Assembly: GCA_030144725.1 (NCBI GenBank)
Contig: JASKMD010000008.1
Coordinates: 2,817,400 to 2,881,399 of the forward strand
Source: Haematococcus lacustris
Lineage: Eukaryota > Chlorophyta > Chlorophyceae > Chlamydomonadales > Haematococcaceae
Length of the DNA: 64,000 nt
Direction: 5' to 3'
This document shows positions 37,326 through 49,660 of the stretch, piece by piece. Every line of letters starts with the position of its first letter. Within the stretch, counting starts at the first letter, position 1. The position numbers and the translations under genes are program-made. The notes under the pieces were generated by a model. That model saw only the letters and a program-made list of their open reading frames with translations, was not told the DNA's origin and did no database searches.

Positions 37326-40239
37326 CTAAGGATAGCCGCTGCTCCTAGCCTGTGCCTGTGCCTGGGCCACCGCCTTGCTGCTGCCCCCACCAAATGAGTC
37401 AGCAAAGGCAGCTGCCCTGGCATCAGCTATGCTGCTGCCACCACCAAATGAGGCAGCACGTGCGGACGCCTTGGCATCAGCCTGGCTGTAGCCGTAAGGC
37501 CCCTGCAAGCAGACAGCGGCAGCACCCCTGGTCATGCATGCTGCATCGTGCCCATGGCCAGTTTAGCATGGGCTGGCATGCAGCTGTCCCAGACAAGCAG
37601 ATCAAGGCTGGCAGCTGGATTGGGCAAGGCAACACACTCACCGCCCTGCTGCTGGCACTGGCCGAGGCGGATGCCGAGGCTGACGAGCCAGACTGGTCAT
37701 GCTGCAGTAGACGCCCTCCGTAGCCCTTGCTGATGGCCTGTGCCTGTGCCTCTGCCACCGCCTTGCTGCTGCCCCCACCGAATGAGTCAGCAAAGGCAGC
37801 TGCCCTGGCATCAGCTATGCTGCTGCCACCACCAAATGAGGCAGCACGTGCGGACGCCTTGGCATCAGCCTGGCTGTAGCCGTAAGGTCCCTGCAAGCAG
37901 ACAGCGGCAGCACCCCTGGTCATGCATGCTGCATCGTGCCCATGGCCAGTTTAGCATGGGCTGGCATGCAGCTGTCCCAGACAAGCAGATCAAGGCTGGC
38001 AGCTGGATTGGGCAAGGCAACACACTCACCGCCCTGCTGCTGGCACTGGCCGAGGCGGATGCCGAGGCTGACGAGCCAGACTGGTCATGCTGCAGTAGAC
38101 GCCCTCCGTAGCCCTTGCTGATGGCCTGTGCCTGTGCCTCTGCCACCGCCTTGCTGCTGCCCCCACCGAATGAGTCAGCAAAGGCAGCTGCCCTGGCATC
38201 AGCTATGCTGCTGCCACCACCAAATGAGGCAGCACGTGCGGACGCCTTGGCATCAGCCTGGCTGTAGCCGTAAGGCCCCTGCAAGCAGACAGCGGCAGCA
38301 CCCCTGGTCATGCATGCTGCATCGTGCCCATGGCCAGTTTAGCATGGGCTGGCATGCAGCTGTCCCAGACAAGCAGATCAGGGCTGGCAGCTGGATTGGG
38401 CAAGGCAACACACTCACCGCCCTGCTGCTGGCACTGGCCGAGGCGGATGCCGAGGCTGACGAGCCAGACTGGTCATGCTGCAGTAGACGCCCTCCGTAGC
38501 CCTTGCTGATGGCCTGTGCCTGTGCCTCTGCCACCGCCTTGCTGCTGCCCCCACCGAATGAGTCAGCAAAGGCAGCTGCCCTGGCATCAGCTATGCTGCT
38601 GCCACCACCAAATGAGGCAGCACGTGCGGACGCCTTGGCATCAGCCTGGCTGTAGCCGTAAGGCCCCTGCAAGCAGACAGCGGCAGCACCCCTGGTCATG
38701 CATGCTGCATCGTGCCCATGGCCAGTTTAGCATGGGCTGGCATGCAGCTGTCCCAGACAAGCAGATCAAGGCTGGCAGCTGGATTGGGCAAGGCAACACA
38801 CTCACCGCCCTGCTGCTGGCACTGGCCGAGGCGGATGCCGAGGCTGACGAGCCAGACTGGTCATGCTGCAGTAGACGCCCTCCGTAGCCCTTGCTGATGG
38901 CCTGTGCCTGTGCCTCTGCCACCGCCTTGCTGCTGCCCCCACCGAATGAGTCAGCAAAGGCAGCTGCCCTGGCATCAGCTATGCTGCTGCCACCACCAAA
39001 TGAGGCAGCACGTGCGGACGCCTTGGCATCAGCCTGGCTGTAGCCGTAAGGCCCCTGCAAGCAGACAGCGGCAGCACCCCTGGTCATGCATGCTGCATCG
39101 TGCCCATGGCCAGTTTAGCATGGGCTGGCATGCAGCTGTCCCAGACAAGCAGATCAAGGCTGGCAGCTGGATTGGGCAAGGCAACACACTCACCGCCCTG
39201 CTGCTGGCACTGGCCGAGGCGGATGCCGAGGCTGACGAGCCAGACTGGTCATGCTGCAGTAGACGCCCTCCGTAGCCCTTGCTGATGGCCTGTGCCTGTG
39301 CCTCTGCCACCGCCTTGCTGCTGCCCCCACCGAATGAGTCAGCAAAGGCAGCTGCCCTGGCATCAGCTATGCTGCTGCCACCACCAAATGAGGCAGCACG
39401 TGCGGACGCCTTGGCATCAGCCTGGCTGTAGCCGTAAGGCCCCTGCAAGCAGACAGCGGCAGCACCCCTGGTCATGCATGCTGCATCGTGCCCATGGCCA
39501 GTTTAGCATGGGCTGGCATGCAGCTGTCCCAGACAAGCAGATCGAGGCTGGCAGCTGGATTGGGCAAAGCAACACACTCACCGCCCTGCTGCTGGCACTG
39601 GCCGAGGCGGATGCCGAGGCTGACGAGCCAGACTGGTCATGCTGCAGTAGACGCCCTCCGTAGCCCTTGCTGATGGCCTGTGCCTGTGCCTCTGCCACCG
39701 CCTTGCTGCTGCCCCCACCAAATGAGTCAGCAAAGGCAGCTGCCCTGGCATCAGCTATGCTGCTGCCACCACCAAATGAGGCAGCACGTGCGGACGCCTT
39801 GGCATCAGCCTGGCTGTAGCCGTAAGGCCCCTGCAAGCAGACAGCGGCAGCACCCCTGGTCATGCATGCTGCATCGTGCCCATGGCCAGTTTAGCATGGG
39901 CTGGCATGCAGCTGTCCCAGACAAGCAGATCAGGGCTGGCAGCTGGATTGGGCAAGGCAACACACTCACCGCCCTGCTGCTGGCACTGGCCGAGGCGGAC
40001 GCCGAGGCTGACGAGCCTGGCTTGTCGTGGTGCAGAATGCGACCTGCAGGTTTGGTATCCTGCCTTGCATCACTGCGCTGCGGCTGCTTGCTGATTGCGC
40101 GTAAGCGTGGGCAGGCGGCCCGTAGCTGGAAGCAGACTCAGCGCATCGAGTATTATTGCCTACCTTGCACTACGGCCACTGCCATCGCTACAAGGAATAG
40201 CGCTGCGATGGCCTTCATTCGCAGGTTCGGCGGGGACAT
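37326..40239 (-). CDS. Secreted module protein, copy 10 (6 modules)
   Basis: Exons 40239-40164, 40043-39970, 39830-39582, 39442-39194, 39054-38806, 38666-38418, 38278-38030, 37890-37642 and 37502-37326 give 606 residues, the longest intact member. Several adjacent modules are indistinguishable at the protein level, which suggests recent stepwise exon duplication. TGTAA is at 36810-36814. Confidence 0.8.
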
Positions 40240-41785
40240 CTCTGCGTCACTGGAAAGGGCGAGCGGTTGATGGGACAATGCCTCTGCGGGATGCTATTGG
40301 AGAGGCTGGCAGCGCGTTTCTATTGGCACCTCACTCTCAAAAGGTGACGCCGGCACTGGCGGGCAACTACGCGACAACTTTGCCGCCGCCCAACCCGGTA
40401 ACTGCGAATCTGGCCATCACCTGACAAGTATCATCGCCAACCTGCAGCGCTGAAGAACCTGCATTGGAGGCACTGTGCGGGTGACCTTGCAATGTGCGCG
40501 GCTGGCCGCCAGAGCCTAGGCCTCGTCGAACGGTGTAACAACATGGTGGGCGCGGTAGCCTTGCATGACCGCGGTCGCCGGCTGGCCTAGACTAGCCATT
40601 GGGACATCCCATGTCAAGTCCGACGGCTAAGCTGCCGACTGTGGCAGCAGTCACCTAGTAGTCACAGCTGTTATGAGAGGCTGCCTGAAGGAATGGAGGG
40701 ATGGAGGGATTGGGGTGTCAGTGCCATACCCCAGCTCCTACTCCTACCCCACACCCAGCAATGCAGTCGAATTCGAGTCGAATCACTGATACGTCACTGT
40801 GCCGCCCAGTGGACATGTGGCATTCACAGCCGGAAGGTACAGCAAGGCCGGTGTCCAGGCCTCTTCAAGGGACGGGCTGTGCGACAGCTGTTGGATGGCA
40901 GGCAGCTTGTGATAACCAGCAGCTTCTGTAGGCCCACTTAGCCACCAGTGCATGGCTTGAGGAGGGCCACGATGACGGGGACCCTGCTGGAGCTGCTGGG
41001 GCCGGTGTGTCAGAGCTGTGACCATTGCTTTGATGTAGCCATACAGCATAGCAATGGGGGTTGGTGCCCCACAGTCACACCAGGCTGTAGGCTGTGCCGT
41101 GGCACACAAGCACCCGCAATTGACAGGGGCCTGGTCCGAGATCATCTACACAGGGTGCAAGCAGTGGCTTGGCTGACACTCTGCTGCCATGGCCCATGCG
41201 CCCCATGCCGGCAGCTGCCAAGCAGTATGGCCATGACACGCCAGTGCAACGGGGAGCCTCGCGGTATGCAGGTGGCAGCTGGGTCGCTTACACAACTCGC
41301 ATATCTCACATGGACGGCTCAACATGTACCCCACTCCTAGTCTACAGGCGATCACTGTGGCCGCGGTTGTCACACCCAACACCCAACACCCAGCACCCAA
41401 CAACTGCTCTGCAAGCTCTCCCATGTCTCGACAAGGCTCCTACACCAGCACCCCAGTGCCGAGACACGAGCATGGCATGCGTGGCAGCTTCTACCAGCCC
41501 TGACCCTATAGGCAACACGAGGGTTCAGATGGAATGAATGGGTGTGGACTTATCTCAGTGCAAGTAAATAGTAAGCGATGACAACGATGGAGCAGTGATG
41601 CAATGAAATTCCTTTCAATGCAGTCAACAAAGCTAATGTTGCGTGCATCACAATAACGGAGCAAGACTAAGGATATCTAGAAGGCCGGCACAAGGACATG
41701 CAAGCCGAGCTCCGGGGCAGTCTTCTAGGCTTGATGAGAATGAGCGCCCCGAGCACAGGTCTCCACACTGGCACTTAGCCGGCAG

Positions 41786-41962
41786 CTAAGGATAGCCGCT
41801 GCTCCTAGCCTGTGCCTGTGCCTGGGCCACCGCCTTGCTGCTGCCCCCACCAAATGAGTCAGCAAAGGCAGCTGCCCTGGCATCAGCTATGCTGCTGCCA
41901 CCACCAAATGAGGCAGCACGTGCGGACGCCTTGGCATCAGCCTGGCTGTAGCCGTAAGGCCC
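41786..41962 (-). pseudogene. Module protein, copy 11, last exon only
   Basis: The last exon (starting GPYGYS, ending ARSSGYP and stop) is intact, preceded by a shortened intron. The upstream exon would end at about 42094, but from that point the sequence is the GCCCC array, so no signal exon or module survives. A 19-bp deletion shortens the 3'UTR near 41757. A read-through frame into the array exists but is only repeat. Confidence 0.7.
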
Positions 41963-42094
41963 CTGCAAGCAGACAGCGGCAGCACCCCTGGTCATGCATG
42001 CTGCAATCGTGCACATGGCCAGTTTAGCATGGGCTGGCATGCAGCTGTCCCAGACAAGGCTGGCAGCTGCAGTGGGCAAGGCAGCACACTCACC

Positions 42095-45000
42095 GCCCCT
42101 CCCCTCCCCTCCCCTCCCCTCCCCTCCCCTCCCCTCCCCTCCCCTCCCCGCCCCTCCCCGCCCCTCCCCGCCCCTCCCCGCCCCTCCCCGCCCCTCCCCC
42201 GCCCCGCCCCGCCCCGCCCCGCCCCGCCCCGCCCCGCCCCGCCCCGCCCCGCCCCGCCCCGCCCCGCCCCGCCCCGCCCCGCCCCGCCCCGCCCCGCCCC
42301 GCCCCGCCCCGCCCCGCCCCGCCCCGCCCGGCCCGGCCCGGCCCGGCCCGGCCCGGCCCCGCCCCGCCCCGCCCCGCCCCGCCCCGCCCCGCCCCGCCCC
42401 GCCCCGCCCCGCCCCGCCCCGCCCCGCCCCGCCCCGCCCCGCCCCGCCCCGCCCCGCCCCGCCCCGCCCCGCCCCGCCCCGCCCCGCCCCGCCCCGCCCC
42501 GCCCCGCCCCGCCCCGCCCCGCCCCGCCCCGCCCCGCCCCGCCCCGCCCCGCCCCGCCCCGCCCCGCCCCGCCCCGCCCCGCCCCGCCCCGCCCCGCCCC
42601 GCCCCGCCCCGCCCCGCCCCGCCCCGCCCCGCCCCGCCCCGCCCCGCCCCGCCCCGCCCCGCCCCGCCCCGCCCCGCCCCGCCCCGCCCCGCCCCGCCCC
42701 GCCCCGCCCCGCCCCGCCCCGCCCCGCCCCGCCCCGCCCCGCCCCGCCCCGCCCCGCCCCGCCCCGCCCCGCCCCGCCCCGCCCCGCCCCGCCCCGCCCC
42801 GCCCCGCCCCGCCCCGCCCCGCCCCGCCCCGCCCCGCCCCGCCCCGCCCCGCCCCGCCCCGCCCCGCCCCGCCCCGCCCCGCCCCGCCCCGCCCCGCCCC
42901 GCCCCGCCCCGCCCCGCCCCGCCCCGCCCCGCCCCGCCCCGCCCCGCCCCGCCCCGCCCCGCCCCGCCCCGCCCCGCCCCGCCCCGCCCCGCCCCGCCCC
43001 GCCCCGCCCCGCCCCGCCCCGCCCCGCCCCGCCCCGCCCCGCCCCGCCCCGCCCCGCCCCGCCCCGCCCCGCCCCGCCCCGCCCCGCCCCGCCCCGCCCC
43101 GCCCCGCCCCGCCCCGCCCCGCCCCGCCCCGCCCCGCCCCGCCCCGCCCCGCCCCGCCCCGCCCCGCCCCGCCCCGCCCCGCCCCGCCCCGCCCCGCCCC
43201 GCCCCGCCCCGCCCCGCCCCGCCCCGCCCCGCCCCGCCCCGCCCCGCCCCGCCCCGCCCCGCCCCGCCCCGCCCCGCCCCGCCCCGCCCCGCCCCGCCCC
43301 GCCCCGCCCCGCCCCGCCCCGCCCCGCCCCGCCCCGCCCCGCCCCGCCCCGCCCCGCCCCGCCCCGCCCCGCCCCGCCCCGCCCCGCCCCGCCCCGCCCC
43401 GCCCCGCCCCGCCCCGCCCCGCCCCGCCCCGCCCCGCCCCGCCCCGCCCCGCCCCGCCCCGCCCCGCCCCGCCCCGCCCCGCCCCGCCCCGCCCCGCCCC
43501 GCCCCGCCCCGCCCCGCCCCGCCCCGCCCCGCCCCGCCCCGCCCCGCCCCGCCCCGCCCCGCCCCGCCCCGCCCCGCCCCGCCCCGCCCCGCCCCGCCCC
43601 GCCCCGCCCCGCCCCGCCCCGCCCCGCCCCGCCCCGCCCCGCCCCGCCCCGCCCCGCCCCGCCCCGCCCCGCCCCGCCCCGCCCCGCCCCGCCCCGCCCC
43701 GCCCCGCCCCGCCCCGCCCCGCCCCGCCCCGCCCCGCCCCGCCCCGCCCCGCCCCGCCCCGCCCCGCCCCGCCCCGCCCCGCCCCGCCCCGCCCCGCCCC
43801 GCCCCGCCCCGCCCCGCCCCGCCCCGCCCCGCCCCGCCCCGCCCCGCCCCGCCCCGCCCCGCCCCGCCCCGCCCCGCCCCGCCCCGCCCCGCCCCGCCCC
43901 GCCCCGCCCCGCCCCGCCCCGCCCCGCCCCGCCCCGCCCCGCCCCGCCCCGCCCCGCCCCGCCCCGCCCCGCCCCGCCCCGCCCCGCCCCGCCCCGCCCC
44001 GCCCCGCCCCGCCCCGCCCCGCCCGCCCCGCCCCGCCCCGCCCCGCCCCGCCCCGCCCCGCCCCGCCCCGCCCCGCCCCGCCCCGCCCCGCCCCGCCCCG
44101 CCCCGCCCCGCCCCGCCCCGCCCCGCCCCGCCCCGCCCCGCCCCGCCCCGCCCCGCCCCGCCCCGCCCCGCCCCGCCCCGCCCCGCCCCGCCCCGCCCCG
44201 CCCCGCCCCGCCCCGCCCCGCCCCGCCCCGCCCCGCCCCGCCCCGCCCCGCCCCGCCCCGCCCCGCCCCGCCCCGCCCCGCCCCGCCCCGCCCCGCCCCG
44301 CCCCGCCCCGCCCCGCCCCGCCCCGCCCCGCCCCGCCCCGCCCCGCCCCGCCCCGCCCCGCCCCGCCCCGCCCCGCCCCGCCCCGCCCCGCCCCGCCCCG
44401 CCCCGCCCCGCCCCGCCCCGCCCCGCCCCGCCCCGCCCCGCCCCGCCCCGCCCCGCCCCGCCCCGCCCCGCCCCGCCCCGCCCCGCCCCGCCCCGCCCCG
44501 CCCCGCCCCGCCCCGCCCCGCCCCGCCCCGCCCCGCCCCGCCCCGCCCCGCCCCGCCCCGCCCCGCCCCGCCCCGCCCCGCCCCGCCCCGCCCCGCCCCG
44601 CCCCGCCCCGCCCCGCCCCGCCCCGCCCCGCCCCGCCCCGCCCCGCCCCGCCCCGCCCCGCCCCGCCCCGCCCCGCCCCGCCCCGCCCCGCCCCGCCCCG
44701 CCCCGCCCCGCCCCGCCCCGCCCCGCCCCGCCCCGCCCCGCCCCGCCCCGCCCCGCCCCGCCCCGCCCCGCCCCGCCCCGCCCCGCCCCGCCCCGCCCCG
44801 CCCCGCCCCGCCCCGCCCCGCCCCGCCCCGCCCCGCCCCGCCCCGCCCCGCCCCGCCCCGCCCCGCCCCGCCCCGCCCCGCCCCGCCCCGCCCCGCCCCG
44901 CCCCGCCCCGCCCCGCCCCGCCCCGCCCCGCCCCGCCCCGCCCCGCCCCGCCCCGCCCCGCCCCGCCCCGCCCCGCCCCGCCCCGCCCCGCCCCGCCCCG

Positions 45001-46538
45001 CCCCGCCCCGCCCCGCCCCGCCCCGCCCCGCCCCGCCCCGCCCCGCCCCGCCCCGCCCCGCCCCGCCCCGCCCCGCCCCGCCCCGCCCCGCCCCGCCCCG
45101 CCCCGCCCCGCCCCGCCCCGCCCCGCCCCGCCCCGCCCCGCCCCGCCCCGCCCCGCCCCGCCCCGCCCCGCCCCGCCCCGCCCCGCCCCGCCCCGCCCCG
45201 CCCCGCCCCGCCCCGCCCCGCCCCGCCCCGCCCCGCCCCGCCCCGCCCCGCCCCGCCCCGCCCCGCCCCGCCCCGCCCCGCCCCGCCCCGCCCCGCCCCG
45301 CCCCGCCCCGCCCCGCCCCGCCCCGCCCCGCCCCGCCCCGCCCCGCCCCGCCCCGCCCCGCCCCGCCCCGCCCCGCCCCGCCCCGCCCCGCCCCGCCCCG
45401 CCCCGCCCCGCCCCGCCCCGCCCCGCCCCGCCCCGCCCCGCCCCGCCCCGCCCCGCCCCGCCCCGCCCCGCCCCGCCCCGCCCCGCCCCGCCCCGCCCCG
45501 CCCCGCCCCGCCCCGCCCCGCCCCGCCCCGCCCCGCCCCGCCCCGCCCCGCCCCGCCCCGCCCCGCCCCGCCCCGCCCCGCCCCGCCCCGCCCCGCCCCG
45601 CCCCGCCCCGCCCCGCCCCGCCCCGCCCCGCCCCGCCCCGCCCCGCCCCGCCCCGCCCCGCCCCGCCCCGCCCCGCCCCGCCCCGCCCCGCCCCGCCCCG
45701 CCCCGCCCCGCCCCGCCCCGCCCCGCCCCGCCCCGCCCCGCCCCGCCCCGCCCCGCCCCGCCCCGCCCCGCCCCGCCCCGCCCCGCCCCGCCCCGCCCCG
45801 CCCCGCCCCGCCCCGCCCCGCCCCGCCCCGCCCCGCCCCGCCCCGCCCCGCCCCGCCCCGCCCCGCCCCGCCCCGCCCCGCCCCGCCCCGCCCCGCCCCG
45901 CCCCGCCCCGCCCCGCCCCGCCCCGCCCCGCCCCGCCCCGCCCCGCCCCGCCCCGCCCCGCCCCGCCCCGCCCCGCCCCGCCCCGCCCCGCCCCGCCCCG
46001 CCCCGCCCCGCCCCGCCCCGCCCCGCCCCGCCCCGCCCCGCCCCGCCCCGCCCCGCCCCGCCCCGCCCCGCCCCGCCCCGCCCCGCCCCGCCCCGCCCCG
46101 CCCCGCCCCGCCCCGCCCCGCCCCGCCCCGCCCCGCCCCGCCCCGCCCCGCCCCGCCCCGCCCCGCCCCGCCCCGCCCCGCCCCGCCCCGCCCCGCCCCG
46201 CCCCGCCCCGCCCCGCCCCGCCCCGCCCCGCCCCGCCCCGCCCCGCCCCGCCCCGCCCCGCCCCGCCCCGCCCCGCCCCGCCCCGCCCCGCCCCGCCCCG
46301 CCCCGCCCCGCCCCGCCCCGCCCCGCCCCGCCCCGCCCCGCCCCGCCCCGCCCCGCCCCGCCCCGCCCCGCCCCGCCCCGCCCCGCCCCGCCCCGCCCCG
46401 CCCCGCCCCGCCCCGCCCCGCCCCGCCCCGCCCCGCCCCGCCCCGCCCCGCCCCGCCCCGCCCCGCCCCGCCCCGCCCCGCCCCGCCCCGCCCCGCCCCG
46501 CCCCGCCCCGCCCCGCCCCGCCCCGCCCCGCCCCGCCC
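42095..46538 (+). repeat. 4.4-kb GCCCC pentanucleotide array
   Basis: It begins as CCCCT repeats (to about 42148), passes through mixed CCCCT/CCCCG, then is almost perfectly CCCCG to 46538, close to 890 units. Two interruptions stand out: CCCGG units at about 42327-42358 and one 4-bp unit near 44022 that shifts the register. The strand bias (pure C/G, G-rich minus strand) favours G-quadruplex or i-motif structure. It sits exactly where the eleventh gene copy should continue. The frames (Pro-Ala-Pro-Arg and Gly-Arg-Gly-Ala types) stay open because the unit lacks stops. Confidence 0.95.
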
Positions 46539-46911
46539 AGGTCTTGCTCCTCTGGTACTTGGCTACCACGCGCAACTGCCGCCCCACAGTGGTGCTCTGC
46601 CCAGGTTGGTGTGGGTTGGGCACCAGGCACAGCTCATTCACGAACAGCTCTCTGCACATGGCCAGCTTGCGGCTGCTGGCCTGTGTCTGCAACACCAGCC
46701 TGGCTGTGCTGGGGGATAGACATGGCTTGTCATGGCTGCCATGTAGGTGATGGGTAGTCGGCGGCTTATCCATATGCCCCAACATCGTGTGCAAGGAAGT
46801 GTTGGCTGCAGGTATCCCGTCATCCTCATAAAGTTGTCCAAATGATGTTGGCCAAGGAACAAGGTCTAAAGCCTGAGCTGACATGGATGGCATGGCTGGC
46901 ATGGCCGACAC
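46539..46911 (-). CDS. Partial coding sequence, unidentified
   Basis: A minus-strand frame running from 46911 into the GCCCC array. From about 46703, after a CCCAGCACAG acceptor, the sequence looks like genuine protein (for example [20 protein letters not shown], then [30 protein letters not shown]). Upstream residues are less certain and may be intron. The exon's downstream end is lost in the array. It is probably a broken host gene that has no relation to the module proteins. Confidence 0.4.
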
Positions 46912-47487
46912 AGGCTTGTGAATCTTTAGATTTTTAGTTTTTCAGACTTCAAAATGAAAGTGTTTCATGTGCAAAAGTGAAAGAGTTTCATCTTCAGTGA
47001 AACTGAGCGGATGCGTCTGGCTCTCAGCCTATCCTGTTATACGCGGCTTGTTTGTAGGCCTGCACAGTCCAGGTATGGGGAGGAGGTGGGCTCAGTGCCA
47101 CATCGCTGCAACCGCTGTTCCGATCCGACTGCTGCCGCCGACGCGCATGCTCATGTTGAGCAGCCTAAGCGACGCGGGCGGTCGCAGCGATGACTGCATG
47201 CTCCGCTATGGCTCAAATTTGAAATCACTAACTTTGACGCTTTGTTGTGCACGGCCTACTTAGTGTATATTTATTCTGAATGGGTGAAAGGTAGCTGGCT
47301 GGGTTGGCTACATTGTGAATCATCTAGCATAGTATTTGGCGCAGTGAGTGCAGAGTTACAGCCGTCCTACTACCAGGGGTCGGTTTCCTGTCATGTTTAA
47401 ACAGTTGGGAGCGCCTGAGTGCAAGTGAGAACTAGTGCATGTAAGTGCATGTGAGCGATAGTTGATGCTGATATTGAGGTATCTTAC
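46912..47487. other. No gene recognised
   Basis: No exon or repeat that I can support. Short AT-rich stretches (about 46915-46990) are typical of intron or intergenic sequence. Confidence 0.4.
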
Positions 47488-47801
47488 CATGAAGCTTGGC
47501 GGTTTGAAGGTGACATTGGTTCCTAAGGCTGTGTGGCAGAGGAAGAAGGGTCCTGCATGACGAGCAAGATTGAGGCAAGGTTGAGGGCTGAAGATGTTGT
47601 TTGTTGTAGCTGTTCTCTACCTGCTGTCGTACAAATATTTCATTGTATAGTATTGACGAACTTTGGAAGTACCAACCTGTCGCTCAGCTTTGGTGTCGCC
47701 CCCTGCCCAGCAAGTTGTAGGCTGTGCCGGATAGCGGCTACTTCCAACTCAACAATGAAATGTTCATCCTTCTGATGCAGCAGCAACTGTGCCCTTGAAC
47801 C
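47488..47801 (-). CDS. Two exons of an unidentified gene
   Basis: Exon 47801-47677 follows TTCTTGCAG and encodes GSRAQLLLHQKDEHFIVELE then VAAIRHSLQLAGQGATPKL, ending SDR at a GTTGGT donor; the other two frames have stops. Exon 47552-47488 follows ATGCAG and ends at a GTAAGA donor. Its best-looking frame (PFFLCHTALGTNVTFKPPSF) does not fit the phase of the previous exon unless a different donor is used, so the joining is uncertain. Neighbouring exons were not found. The family is unknown. Confidence 0.45.
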
Positions 47802-48000
47802 CTGCAAGAAACACACAAAAGTAGCATGCACCATGGGGCATGCACCCTGCACTAAGGATCTGCAACGAGGAGGTCTACAGGAACATGTGATGCAAACAAA
47901 CATATGATGCATGGCCACTAACCTCCTGCAGTGATTGTGTGGCGGGCCCCTCGCAGCGGCCGGACACCGGGCGTTGTGCGGCACTTGCAACCACATGCGC

Positions 48001-48245
48001 CAACCACTTGCCCCCTGCCCCTGCAGCCCAGCCCTTCCATGCCCCTTGCTGCTGCCAGCTGCCGGGATGGTGGGAGGACGCCGGGCAGGACCTGCAGCCA
48101 CATGCGCCAGCCCAGCCCCCTGCCCCTGCAGCCCTGCCCTTCCATGCCCCTTGCTGCTGCCAGCTGCCAGGATGGTGGGAGGACGCCGGGCAGGACCTGC
48201 AGCCACATGCGCCAGCCCAGCCCGCTGCCCCTGCAGCCCTGCCCC
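48001..48245 (-). repeat. 105-bp tandem duplication
   Basis: About 2.3 copies of a 105-bp unit marked by cagcccttccatgcccctt and gggaggacgccgggcagg. The period is a multiple of three and the frames stay open, so it could be a repeated exon of the gene at 47488-47801, but no clean splice sites define it. Confidence 0.6.
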
Positions 48246-48865
48246 TCAATAGAGACACCTCAACAGGGACACCTTGGCATGCCTTCCTGCAGCCGAATAG
48301 GATGGCACATGGTGGTAGTGAGAGGACATGAGGTTGTGGGGTTGCATACCCATGTTAGTGCTGAACGCATCGTCAGCGCCACATGAAACTTGGGCTGTAG
48401 TTTCATTTGGGTGCAAACAGGCCACTAGCTAAGAGGCATACCATTTTATTAGTTGCCATGGCTGTGGCATGGCTGGGCGTGCCATGGGCTTGCTGTGAGG
48501 CTGTCACTCACACCTCACTTGCATGTTGCAGTAACCTTACCTGCTTGTGTAGATGTGCTTGCCACGGACACATGTGTGTGCCAACGGTCGCGGATGGAGC
48601 CCTGGCTAGTGCCTGGCGCCAGTCAGAGAAACACCGAAATCTGGTCAGTCAAGGCATGGGGCATGTCGCGTTTATTGGTATTACGCCACGTACCTGGGCA
48701 AACTAGGACTAGAGATGCACCTCCGGCTCCTGTTGCGCTCGACTGGACAGTCACGTGAGTTTGCAACGCGTCGCTGGAACAATTTTTGCGATGCCCAGTG
48801 ATAGAGACCACTACTATAGGCTCATCCGCGGGTAAACATCTTCGCCCACCACCATCGCGGCCGTA
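48246..48865. other. No gene recognised
   Basis: Several short open frames occur on both strands, none with exon-like borders or convincing composition. Confidence 0.4.
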
Positions 48866-49336
48866 CTAGAGGCCAGCGACACAGACACGGCTTGAGCTAT
48901 AGAGCGGGCTGGTGCAAACGCGATGTCCTGAGGTGGCCTGTGTGACCCAAACTGACCCATGCGAACATTTTATCAGGCGTGTCACAGCTGATAGAGGCCT
49001 GGGACCTTTTTCCCAAAAAACGCCAAATTCAAAGATTATTTGAACCTTCTTATGAAATTTGCTGGGATTGGGCAGCAGCTCAGCGACCGCTAACCGCGGG
49101 GGGGCGAGGTCGGCCACAAGAGGCAAGATGGCTGCCAACAGCAACGGAAGAATGCCTAGGGCAATGACGACCTCAATGTCAACATTGCTGTCGACGTCGT
49201 CAATCCAGCCGTGGCCGCCATCCCACATAGCCATTGCGGAGTCTTTGGGAAGGGTCAAGCGAACGCCTCTACGAACACCTACCAGTGCGGCGGCAACACA
49301 GAGCATCACCCCCCTCATTCTCAGGCGAATCTTCAA
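48866..49336 (-). CDS. Possible small membrane protein inside a TIR element
   Basis: A 156-codon frame on the minus strand. Near the N-terminus lies a hydrophobic stretch (VMLCVAAALVGV) and in the middle a strong one (VVIALGILPLLLAAILPLVA), separated by an acidic segment (WIDDVDSNVDIE). The C-terminal part runs through the left TIR and beyond the element, so the true end is doubtful. It may be a captured gene or chance. I recognise no family. Confidence 0.3.
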   Translation of the reverse strand: MKIRLRMRGVMLCVAAALVGVRRGVRLTLPKDSAMAMWDGGHGWIDDVDSNVDIEVVIALGILPLLLAAILPLVADLAPPRLAVAELLPNPSKFHKKVQIIFEFGVFWEKGPRPLSAVTRLIKCSHGSVWVTQATSGHRVCTSPLYSSSRVCVAGL

Positions 49337-49386
49337 GTTATCTTCAAATTATCTTCAAATTTGCCGCGTTCGGAAAAAGGTCCCTG
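48998..49386. mobile_element. 0.4-kb TIR element
   Basis: The left end (cctgggacctttttcc, then caaattcaaagattatttga) is matched in reverse complement by the right end (tcaaattatcttcaaatttg, then ggaaaaaggtccctgg), giving TIRs of about 45-50 bp with a few mismatches. The interior carries most of the possible membrane protein. The flanks show no clear target duplication. MITE-like or cargo-bearing. Confidence 0.55.
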
Positions 49387-49603
49387 GGCTGTTTAACGTG
49401 CGGTTTGTTCTAATAAATGCGCCAAGGGGTCAAGAACAAACATTTTGTGGCCGTTTTCCTGTGGGTGCAACGGGTGCAACACAGTGGAGGACACAGTGGA
49501 GGAGGGGGGTTCCAAGCCGGTGATACCTTAGTGTGCGCCGACCCTAATGGTGTATTCGGCGGAAGTGAGCACATCTATTATGTTTCATTCACCCCGTCTA
49601 GGT

Positions 49604-49660
49604 GCATCGCGATGGGTGTTTGCCGGACCGGCAGGCATCGCGATGGGTGTTTGCCGGACA
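49604..49660 (+). repeat. Short tandem duplication
   Basis: The 25-bp phrase starting gcatcgcgatgggtgtttgc occurs twice, 32 bp apart. Confidence 0.7.

Noticed and set aside
41786..46911. Open frames of 1573-1639 codons on both strands
   Set aside because: They are translations of the GCCCC repeat, which has no stop in any frame. Only the short ends carry non-repeat sequence.
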